From positions 16,930,545-16,994,544 of the forward strand of contig NC_088790.1 of NCBI RefSeq assembly GCF_949628265.1: a stretch of DNA of 64,000 bases. The letters run 5' to 3'. Source of the DNA: Cloeon dipterum. Lineage: Eukaryota; Arthropoda; Insecta; Ephemeroptera; Baetidae. Shown one piece after another: positions 54,701 to 64,000 of the stretch (positions are counted from its first letter, which is position 1; each line of letters starts with the position of its first letter). Under the pieces are notes generated by a model, which was not told where the DNA came from, ran no database searches, and worked only from the letters and a program-made list of their open reading frames with translations. The position numbers and the translations under genes are program-made.

Positions 54701-57279
54701 TTGGACAAGGATGACAGCTTTGACGCGGAAAAAGAGCAGGAAGATTTCGATGATACAAAGAGCAACAAAGATGGCAGGTAAAGCTCGGAAAAGAGTTTCT
54801 CAAAATTAGTGAAAGATCCATTAGAGGCAAATGAATAACAAGACTTCATCCTCGTTGATTTCAGAGTTATTCAGTGGAAAAGATTGCAAATTTTTCCACA
54901 AATTCACTCTTTTATAATTGAAATTAAATTCAAAATTAATTAGAACAACACAGAAAATATAGCTTTCAGATTTGACAGAAATTTATTAAAACAAATTTGT
55001 CAAATTTACAGAAAAAAAAAATGTTTTTTGTGTTCATTGCAAGAATTACGTTTAATCAGCCTTAAGTGCAAGCACTTCAACAAATAATTGAACAATTACA
55101 AAGCAACAATGTACAGTGCATATTTCTGGCAGTAGATTTAGTATGCATTATGATGTTCCAGTTAATAAAAAATTAAAAAGCTACAATTTTTTAGTGTGTT
55201 TGGCGAGTCCGCTCCAGCGATAGTTGAGGCGATTCCCAGCCTGTCCGAGCACCGCCTATTTCAGGAGCAGGACGATGATCCTTCGCCAGGGCCGATCCTC
55301 AGTGCAAACCTGATGGACAAGCCTCAAGAAGAGGACCAACCGTCCAAATTTGCACCACGGATCCAGCAGAACGGTGACTACTCCGTGACATTCGTCATTT
55401 TGGAGGACGAGGATGACGTGCTTTCCAAGTCAGCAACGCCATCAGTTATTCAAGATGAACCTGACGGCGAGCTTGAAGAGGCTGAGGAGCCACAGCAATT
55501 CAGACTCTTCCAAGGCAGCAACAAGAGCAACAATAATAATAATGGGCAGTATAAAAATCGCGAGGACGAAGAAAATGAGGATGGCAAGTTGGAACTCATT
55601 TAGATAATTCACGTAAAAAGCGATAATTAAGAGTCAACAAAATTTAATTGCTCAGAAATCCTGCCAACTCCCAATTTGAGAGAAAAATTTGACTGTTAAA
55701 TTATATCCCTTACTCTTAATTATCGTATTTTATACCTAACCCAGCATGAGAATAAAATATCTGATCTCCATCATAGAGTTGGCCCTGATGAGGGAGCTTA
55801 GGGAAATTTCAATCTTGAACCGTGAAGAGGAAGCACGACGTCACCTGCTTGTGGGCAGAGCGACTGACCTGCAGCACAAATTGAGGGGCAAGAAGGAAAA
55901 GGTTTGAAGAAAAGCTTGTTTTGCCTGCCTAACCACAGTGTGTTTTCCTGATACAGAAGCAGGCGGCCTTGAGGACACAGCTGGTAGCGGCGCGCAAGGC
56001 ACAAGTACCCCTGGAGCACGCGTGCCACCAGCTGCGCTTGGAACTGGACAGACAGCTGATGAGCGCCCTGGACAATGGCAAAGAGCAGCAAGTTAGAGTC
56101 ACTGGCCACAGGGAGGGTCCTTCGCGCCGAGCCGACCTGAAGATGGCCGCCTGCCGGCTGCAGAGGGAGGTCAAGGACCTTAACCGCAACATTGGAGCCG
56201 TTAAATTGCGACTTGAGTCTGAAATTAAGGTGAGATTTGAACAAGTACGTCAAAAGAGAAACACGAGGAAAGGAAGTGTATTATTGCCGATTGCTATTTT
56301 CAGAAGAGTGGCTGATAAGGCAATGATTGAAATGCTACTCCATCCTATTTTGAGCACCAAACGATCACGCTAGCTAACATTCAATTGAATCAGTTAATTG
56401 GATTGACATATGAACAATCTGAATCCAAAAATAGTCCAGGCTTGTAAACTAAGCACGGCAGCTGAAGGAATTCATGCAATAAAGAGCCTCTCAATACACA
56501 AGTTGAGGTTAGAAAAATATTGCACAAAACCGTGTGTAGTACTTGCTGACAATCTATATTCATCTGTAACGTCGACAATGACTTAATTCTTAGCCTCTCA
56601 CATCAATAATTAAAATATGTTTTTAGAACGCTCTAGATTAGCAGCAGTAAACAGAGAAAAAATGCGATTAATTTGCTTCAATTAAATTTTGGGTCATAGG
56701 TTGATTGTAAAATGCGAGGATAAATTTGGTGCTTCAAATGGAGAGGTACCAACCAACATTTGAGTTCACTCACAGCCTGTTACAATTTTTATGCACCAGT
56801 CACAAATTTGGTAAAGCACAGAGCAAAAAACCAGACTGAAAAACCAAAGAATTTAGGAGTTTTTTGGAATATGCCCAACAATAATTTTTGCACTAACTCC
56901 GACAGTATAAAAAAATTCTGCTGCATTTAAAAAAATCCAATATTCTGTGAAAATAGACATGGCATTAGCGTACAATACTTAATATTAATTTTCTGCTTTA
57001 GAAATTCATATTTTTTCCAGAAAAATATGCAAAATTCAATTGAAGCTATTCTCTTTTTCTGAGGATCCTGTTTAATCGTCAATTCCAGGCTGTTTAACGT
57101 AATCATTAGTTCAATAATTCAATTTACTAATTTTTCAGATGAGGACGCAGGTCGAAATTGAAATCCGCAACTTCCGAACCGAATTGGCTGAAAAGAAGGC
57201 GGCGGTGAGCTCCCTGCGATCGTCAAGGCTGATGCCGGCCAAGACGCGGGCCAACGCCATCGTCGCCAATAAGGCGTAG
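51777..57279 (+). CDS. SPATA1: SPATA1 homologue (spermatogenesis-associated protein 1)
   Basis: Nine exons: 51777-51851, 52148-52257, 53362-53479, 54246-54399, 54456-54777, 55195-55583, 55777-55901, 55957-56229 and 57139-57279, in phase, 568 aa. The N-terminal block matches vertebrate SPATA1: LHVYVVPSEKW (LHVFYVPEGSW), IRVSPEASVRRLRQEI, FLKSVGRNFTQVK and ARNFAPPFASEPEIYLI (KSFAPPYALQPELYLL). The middle (about 150-390) is acidic and low-complexity. Residues 390-568 are a charged coiled coil equivalent to the SPATA1 C-terminal domain. Joining exon 6 to exon 7 needs a GC-AG intron (G|GCAAGT at 55584, acceptor ATAG at 55776). If it is not spliced, the frame stops at 55601-55603 and gives a 395-aa protein without the coil. 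Molecular function is not established; expression in testis and axonemal or sperm roles are known or suspected for the family. Confidence 0.85.
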
Positions 57280-57685
57280 AAAAAACACACCTCACGTTCC
57301 TAGAGCTTTTTGAGCACCGTTTTCCGTCCAAAATTCGTCCCGCATGACATGACCATTAAATGAAAGTGCTGATTTTACAACCATTAGTCATTTTATTTAA
57401 TCAACAGGGTTATATTATCCAAAGCTAGGAGGAAAATTTTGCTAAACGTAACATGAGCTGCCATTATTCGTTAGGATCACTTTTGTTAAAAAAAAGTATA
57501 AAAATCTCTTAGAACGAAGAAACTACATAAATTGCAAAATATTTGCGAGAGCCCCAAACTTAGTAAAAATCAGTCAAGAAAAACAATTTGATGCTGCTCT
57601 TGGAAAGGATTAAAATCCGATGTGGCTTTAGCGAACAGCGGGGAGATTGGAACTTTAGTTAAAAGGTTTTAAGTTAATACTGCTC
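57280..57685. other. Convergent spacer between SPATA1 and drebrin-like
   Basis: 406 bases containing both 3' UTRs; ATTAAA at about 57356 may serve SPATA1. No further feature. Confidence 0.5.
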
Positions 57686-60263
57686 TTAATCGTCAATAAC
57701 TAGTTCAACGTAGTTAGCTGGGAAGAGGCCGTAGCTGCCGTCTGGACCAAGTCCTTGCCACCAGCCCTCGTCAATCATGTCAATGTGTGTGATGATGTCT
57801 TCAGGGTCAAATGATATCTCGGTTGCGTCAGCTGAGAATAATTTACAAAGGGATTAACTTACTATCTCACGCAAGAAAACACAAAACAACGCGGCGAAAG
57901 TAATAAAACCGGCAGGCCCATTAATATTTCCATTCTGGGAAAGAGCTCAAGGTCCGCATGAATTAGTGAAAAATCAATGTATTCACCTGCTTGATAATCA
58001 TAGAGAGCTCTGGCCCGGATTCCAAAGTCCTCCTTGCTGGGCGGCTCCTCTGCCTGAGACTCAAGTCGCTCTTCAACTACGCTAGGCTCTGCTGCAACAC
58101 AAATAAACATTTTTTTGTCATCAATAAGAAGAGAAAGAGAAAAGCCTCAGTATAGTCTACCAGGCGTTTCGTTGTCGGGGGACAGCTGCATGGGCGCAGG
58201 GGCGTCGTCCAGACTGGCCACGCTGGCCAATGTGCGCTGTGCCTGGGCCAGCGGGGACAGTTCCTCCTCTTCCACCTCAGTCGCAGCAGGAACGTTAGTG
58301 TGGCCGTTGTTAAAATTCAACTCCTGAGAAATCAAGACAAGAATTAAATTATTTATTTATATTTTAAGGTACATGTTTATGAATATGGTATATAGAATGG
58401 ACAAATTTTAAGAATTTGAGACACTCCTGCCAACAGAGATCAAGACAGATACAAAAGATTTGTTTCATGGAAAAGCATTGATTTATAATATATGAAAAGC
58501 AAGTCTGAAGCCTTAACAATTTTACATTAAACCAGGGGCACAAATTAATGATCCCTTTTTCTCACCTGCTGAAAGACAATACATATAGCGACACTTTTTC
58601 ATTTGATTTAAAACTAAGAAACTTTTAGAAAGTTCCTCAAATTGAGAGTGGAAATATCTTAAATGCCAGATCTGAAATTTACGTGAATTTGCACATACGC
58701 TAGTTTTAAAGTAAGAATCCTAGAATTTACACATTTCAAGCAAAAATGCCTACCTTGAGTGGTTTAACAAAGGACTTGGGAACAATTTTCTCTTCCTTTA
58801 GTGGCTCAGGATGCTTTTGCGTCCATTCCGCTTCCTTTTGCTGCATTATCTCCATGCTTTTCTCCTAAAGGATATTATATTATTATTATTCTAATTTGAT
58901 CTTCTGGTTTGCAATTTTACCTCCAATCGAATTCTCTCCTGATCAATGCGCTTGGTCTCTTCTTCCCTTTTTCTTTTCTCCTCGGCCTGCCGCTTCTTCT
59001 CCTCCAACTCTTCTTTCTCCCAAAATCGGTCGCGCTCACTCGCATTAATCTCTTTAGCAGGATTTTGCTTCTCATATCTTGTACCCTGATAAAAATATTG
59101 TATGAATTAAAATCAGGCTGTATTTTGCTCCAAAACATTCTCTAGGAAGTGCAAAATTGGTTTGAACCGCTTTACTTAAGATTAATTTGTGCAGCTGCTT
59201 GACTAGTAGAAAATATTATTTTGAGCAAAATTTTAGTGCCCAATTTTATTAATGGATTGACATTGATAATGAGAAAATAACAAATGGTTTTCTCGCTCGA
59301 CAGATTAAATTTTGTTTATCTTTGTTGAGTCCATCTCAATTGACGCAATTAAAGTCTATGAAAATGAAAGAGATTTCTAATTTTAATTAGTTTTTCCTTC
59401 GATTCTGCTATACTAACCACTGGTGCAGCCCTCTCTGGCTCAGCCCTCTCCTTGAAGCTGTAGTCTGAGCCTGTCGACTTGGCCACTTTGTCGATGATGA
59501 TCTGGGGGTCCACTTCATCCTCATTCCTCGCATTTACTGTTATATGTGCACCATGGAGAACTTTGGACACGTCGTGCACGTGCTTGGCGCACACCCCTTT
59601 CCTCACCATCGGTGCACCTTCACCTTGCTACAATATGCAGTCATTAACAAATAGTTTTTTAAGGGGAGCAGCGAACACTTGCCCAGATGATCAGCACGCA
59701 TTTTGGAAGACTAGTTTTTGGGTCGAGCACCTTGACGAAGCCATACATGATTTTACCAGAACTCAAATCTTCAATCATTTCCTCAATACCGCCATCTAAA
59801 AGTTAAATTATAAATAAGACAAAAATCATCTGACTTTAAGTTCCTCTTCTAAATTATCTTTCAAATAGTATGTTCAACTAAATAATTATATCTATCATCG
59901 ACCTACTCTTAGATTATTCTAGAAAAAAATCAATTTCACAAGCCCAAACATATTCATGAGGCAATGTTGAATATTTAGCTTTCAAGATAAATATAATATG
60001 ATAATAAGATAATAAGTATGATGTGCATTTTGCAGCAAGAATGGTGTTTTAAATAACGTATTTTACCTCCTTTGCTAACAACTTTGAGCACATTCGTCTG
60101 TCCTTCATAACCATAAAGAGCCCTGAAAATGTAATTTTTAATATTTTTCTTCTGCTGTTTTAAGTTTCATTAAGATTTACCAATCAATGGGATTTTTGTC
60201 ATCAACAACCTCTCTCCAGGCGGCCACCAAACTGTCCTTATTCTTGTTGAGGTCCACCGCCAT
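57686..60263 (-). CDS. DBNL: Drebrin-like / actin-binding protein 1 (ADF-H and SH3)
   Basis: Links F-actin to endocytosis and signalling. Minus-strand exons: 60263-60181, 60122-60067, 59795-59683, 59627-59418, 59085-58921, 58864-58754, 58323-58161, 58091-57987 and 57831-57686, in phase, 383 aa. The ADF-homology domain fills residues 1 to about 133 ([41 protein letters not shown]). A charged helix rich in Glu/Lys/Arg follows (about 160-235), then an acidic linker, then an SH3 domain (about 325-380) with ALYDY, EGWWQG and PANYVEL. The intron after Trp84 is GC-AG (TGG|GCAAGT at 59682), required because only this join gives WQGEGAP, aligned without gap to human WTGEGV. The 5' UTR is spliced (acceptor near 60342). 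Known as Abp1 in flies and yeast. Confidence 0.96.
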
Positions 60264-61708
60264 CTCGCTTCCTTTCACCTTGGTCACACTTCCCTGGTCA
60301 GTTTTGCTCCTTAGCACACGGACAATCACCAAGATAAACCCTGGAAAGAGTAATGTCATGATTCACTGGCCAAACACAAAACAATCCGGCAAATTGTTTC
60401 TTTTACACGCACTACTGCTTTTTCGCGAAAAATTAAAAACGAAATAAAATGTTGGAAACAGCTAAGTCATGTAACTTAATTTCAAAAACAAATTTTCAAA
60501 TTGTTCAAGGGGAGATTTTTTAGCCAACTATCATACAACCCAAAAATAAAGAATATTTAAAAAATAAAATGACTATGTATAGATTTTACGTATGTACTTT
60601 CTCCAAAACTTAAAAAACAAATAGATACTTATCATACGAACAATATTGTCATAAGTTCACACGGAAACCAGACATTCTTAGTGAGCGGTGCGAAAACGGT
60701 TGCGAAAGTGCCAAAAGTAAACAAAAGCGTAAATCCTGTTGCGAGGTCGATAACGTGACAGTCCGCTTAAAAGTTGTGTTATCAGAAAATGCAGAGACAG
60801 CGAAAATAGTGTCCACAATGTAATTTAAAGCAGCGCTAAATATTTTAAGCCTGCATGACTTTCATACCTGTCGGCCTAGTTGGAGCATTAGGTGCGGAAG
60901 CGGGCGCCTGTACGGTCCAACAACGACCTGCACAGTTGCAGATGAGCGGAGCGACGTCTCACTCAGGTGTTCTTGTTTAGAAGATTCTCCTGCTTTCACA
61001 CTTTTGCAGCAGCGCTCAATTTGGGACAATTGCCGACAGATGGCATGCGTGAACGCACCAGAGAATTGAGGACCTCCAAATTAATCTAAATCTCTGATTT
61101 CTTGTACGGGAAGCGGGAATTGTGTGAAGGAATTGTAATCGCGATTACGGAAGCAAGATATTAGGTATCTACTGCGATTAAAAATTGTACTGCTATTTAA
61201 GTTGAGAAAAACATTATAATATTTCCATTCTTTCCCTTTTATTGTTTTTTTTTGTATTTCCAATATCGATTTTATTGGTGATAAAGGGGGACAATGGTTT
61301 TAAAATATTATATTTACGAAATTATCCCAATTTATTTATAATACGAGGGACCTAAATAATTTTGATAATTCTAACGCAGGGTTGGATTTACCTCAACTTT
61401 CCAAGTTTCATTACTTTAAATTGTATTATTTGTACATGTCTTGGCCTTTCAATCTTGACACATGCATGGATAACAGCAGAAAATCTTTACTAATTTTATT
61501 CCAAATTATTCCATTTTTTGACATACAAAATATCATCATCATTTTAAAGCAAAATTCATTTGAAGGAACCTCAATTGATGAATTGAATACTATAACTCAC
61601 AATTAGGGAGATTGACCAAATATATTAAGATCATTTAAATAATTTTTCAGTCTCCTTTTTCTTTTTTTTATTGTAACAACACACATCTAATCCCAACGAA
61701 CTCCATAA
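60264..61708. other. Upstream region of drebrin-like and 3' flank of the TRPA gene
   Basis: A slightly G+C-richer patch at about 60860-61060 is the likely promoter of the drebrin-like gene. The remainder to 61.7 kb is A+T-rich with no gene seen. Confidence 0.45.
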
Positions 61709-61714
61709 TTTATT
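61709..61714 (-). terminator. Poly(A) signal of the TRPA-like gene
   Basis: Minus-strand AATAAA within ten bases of the stop codon; a very short 3' UTR if used. Confidence 0.4.
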
Positions 61715-61722
61715 TAACCATC

Positions 61723-64000
61723 TCAGAGATAAAATTCAAATGGGTCATCGTCTTCATAATTAAAATTAAGTGAAGCATTTTCTTCTCCCTTATGGCCACC
61801 ATCGTTCAAATAGTCTTCTTTGTGCTTGCTCTTGCAAATCTTCAGAGCCTCGCTGACCAATTTCACGGGCAACATGTATCCCCTATCGATCCAGATCCAT
61901 TCAGGGTAGGCAGAACCCTGAGGTACCACATGATCAGGTGGCACCTTATAGCCGTGAATCTTGATGTCAAACTCCTCAAGGTTGCGACACGCTCCAGTCG
62001 ATGGAGAGGCTTGAAGCATTTTGACCCACAGGGGCGTAAAGGCACGCTTGAAACCAGCGGGGCAACAGCAACCTAGCAGTTTTTGGACGCCGGCCAGAAT
62101 GATTTCGGACTCATTGATCATTTCGCACTGTGCCATTGTGCTAAAAATCTTAGCTTTACGTTGAAATTCTGAGGTGATCGTGATCGCCAAGCCTAAAATG
62201 TAAACATGAAAATTATAGATTTTTAATTTGAGACATACGGTAGAATTTTTTGATATCAAGGACAAATCCCTATATCATTTTTAACAATTTTGGATTAGAA
62301 TCAAAGTGATTTTTTTTTAATTCTTAAAGGACAAAGTTGGAATGAGTCAATAGGATTGAATGAAACTTGGTATGTAGAAGGTAATCAACCATAGCATTTC
62401 ATTTTTCGAAACTCCAAAAATTGCCTGACTTACAGTGCCAAAAAGCTAGTTAAAACGTCAATTTAAATGAGGTAATAATTATCTCTTTTCTTGTATTTTA
62501 TTGTTCAAGAGCATAATATATTTTGTTTAAATAAAAAAGATAAATTTACCGTTCATCATGTTGAAAAGTCCAAAGGTAAGCACAAAGGTGAAGCCTCCGA
62601 TCAGCACGTAGAAGTAGGGTGAGAAGCTATAGGGGAAGTCATCAGGGGTGATGTTGCCCGACATCATCGCTAAAGTCTTGAGCATCGTCGAGAGGATGTC
62701 GTCAAAGACGGCGTTGACGCGGCAGCCGGTTGTATCCCCGGAATTGCCTTGGCCGAGCTGGAGGCGGCATCGAGTGATCTCGTAGAAGAGTGCGATCGAG
62801 AAGGCGGCCAGCAGGGCGAACGCGAACACAGATACCCTGAGGTATCTGATGAGGATGCGCACCAGCATGTAGCGGTAGTGCGAGATGGCCGGGTACTTGG
62901 ACGTTTGCAGGAACAGGGAGAACCAGCTGAGGAAGATCACAATCACCGGGTTCGACTTGCCCAGAAGGTAGCAGCAGGTGACCACCCAGACAAGGTACTC
63001 GTTCCAGTTGGACCACGTGATCTCTGAGGCGTAGAACTCCAGCAGGCGGTACACCTTCATTTTATTCATGCCCCGCAGACGAGACCGCGTTTCTTGCACC
63101 AGCACAGGTACGAGAAGGACAATTTTGGATACACCTGAAAAGCACGATGAAAAAATGAGCTAAAATGATTTTGAAATTTGAATTTCACCCGCAAAGAAAG
63201 TTATAGAATAAAGACCAAACCCGTGTAACGATTTTACCCCAAAATTTTACATCAGTAAATTGAAAATGCAATAAATCATTAAAAATTTAATTTGTCCTGA
63301 AATTATTCTGGACTTTTGCTTGAATTATTTATGAACAGTGTGTACTTAAGCTTAAACCTTTTTTGTAGGAACTGTCATTTCAAACATTTTTAAAATTAAA
63401 ATCATGGGCGAATTTTAAATAAGTGTGCATGAACATCACCTAACGTGATTTTTTTGTTATTTTACTTCTTAATACTAAAAATACACCTTACTTCTATAAA
63501 GCATATTTTTAAGATTTGGGCAGGTATGACACAAAAACCTGCCCGCCACTATAAAAAACTCAGCAAGTGACTTGGAAGAGAAAAATATAATGAAAGCTGC
63601 AATTTTTAAATATGTTTCTTTCTAATGACTCCATATATAAGATTTATGTTAGTTTTCGAGCTAGAGTAAATCATCAGGAAAAAATGCAACAAAAATCGAT
63701 GGCTATTAAATTTCTATCTTACTTATTAAAAGACAATTAAATTATTAAACTATCCAGGAAAGTTTGAAATACAAAAAATTTTAACTCTGGCACTTGAAGA
63801 AACTGTACCTATGGTTATTTGGAGTGCGAGATTGATAGCAACTGCTGCATAGGTGCATTGGTGCCAAAAATTGACGTTTGCATTTGGCAATATCCTTGAA
63901 GTGACTACGTTCATCCTCCTCTCGAGCAACAGCAGACAGTTGGTTGAGAGAAAGAGCACGAAGATCAGGTAGAGTAGCATTTTCAGGAAGAAGAACTTGC
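61723..64000 (-). CDS. TRPA-family cation channel, painless-like, C-terminal half (5' part beyond right edge)
   Basis: Minus-strand exons: 64000-63809 (cut by the window), 63134-62550 and 62192-61723, GT-AG and in phase. The visible protein begins inside the membrane domain: a hydrophobic helix FLKMLLYLIFVLFLST (S1), segments ITWSNWNEYLVWVVTCCYLL, VIVIFLSWFSLFL and VSVFAFALLAAFSIALFYEI. The pore helix follows (TMLKTLAMMSG) and then S6 ending FGLFNMMNGLAIT, the N-x-x-N/x-GLA signature of TRPA channels. A cytoplasmic tail of about 150 residues follows, with a CCCP cluster (near LLGCCCPAGF) and an acidic end (EDDDPFEF). The ankyrin repeats expected for the family lie outside. Insect painless is the closest fit by length of the tail and pore residues, but pyrexia or another TRPA cannot be ruled out, so no symbol is given. 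In flies these channels sense heat, irritants or mechanical stimuli. Confidence 0.85.

Noticed and set aside
55746-55901. Independent gene start at the ATG at 55752
   Set aside because: The coiled coil downstream fits the C-terminal domain of SPATA1 and a GC-AG intron joins it in phase; a separate gene would leave both halves incomplete. Kept as an alternative in the findings.
55798-56253. 151-codon minus-strand frame
   Set aside because: Antisense shadow of the SPATA1 coiled-coil exons, which are in phase with the neighbouring exons on the plus strand.
62702-63027. Minus-strand 104- and plus-strand 92-codon frames
   Set aside because: Shadows of the TRPA pore exon in other frames.

Overview
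The window is eukaryotic nuclear DNA, most likely from an insect: A+T-rich introns and spacers, GT-AG introns with many of about 55-70 nt, exons richer in G+C than their surroundings, and protein families typical of arthropods (seven in absentia, a TRPA-type channel of the painless kind, a Drosophila-like PKA catalytic subunit). The species cannot be named from the sequence. I found no rRNA, tRNA, operon or CRISPR array.

Ten protein-coding genes could be read exon by exon, with reading phase preserved across every junction. From left to right: (1) KDM4 histone demethylase, minus strand, 3' part off the left edge (1-1265); (2) cAMP-dependent protein kinase catalytic subunit, plus (4639-7404), with two alternative last coding exons and a possible alternative first exon; (3) a membrane-anchored galactose-1-phosphate uridylyltransferase-like (HIT-superfamily) protein, minus (9471-12057); (4) monoglyceride lipase, plus (15803-21652), with two alternative first coding exons; (5) TMEM198, plus (31176-43367), with very long introns and probably a noncoding first exon near 23.6-24.2 kb; (6) the E3 ubiquitin ligase seven in absentia/SIAH, plus (46430-49193); (7) D-aminoacyl-tRNA deacylase, minus (49691-50337); (8) a SPATA1 homologue, plus (51777-57279); (9) drebrin-like/Abp1, minus (57686-60263); (10) a TRPA channel C-terminal half, minus, running off the right edge (61723-64000).

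The genes belong to unrelated pathways (chromatin, kinase signalling, lipid hydrolysis, ubiquitin, translation quality control, actin, ion channel), so the layout is ordinary neighbourhood rather than a functional cluster. Two pairs are tail-to-tail with short spacers (sina/DTD and SPATA1/drebrin-like). Three are head-to-head (KDM4/PKA, GalT-like/MGLL, DTD/SPATA1).

Between genes and in introns are decayed mobile elements: a 393-bp hAT-type MITE with an intact 8-bp target duplication, a small palindromic MITE, a degenerate GACCGAA repeat tract, two hammerhead-ribozyme-like relics of the Penelope type, and a dispersed repeat present twice. The points most worth a second look are the alternative C-tail exons of PKA, the two same-phase, same-length first exons of MGLL, two GC-AG introns in neighbouring genes, and a shared 20-bp sequence upstream of two minus-strand genes. 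I did not find a clearly new biological system; those are the best candidates for novelty.
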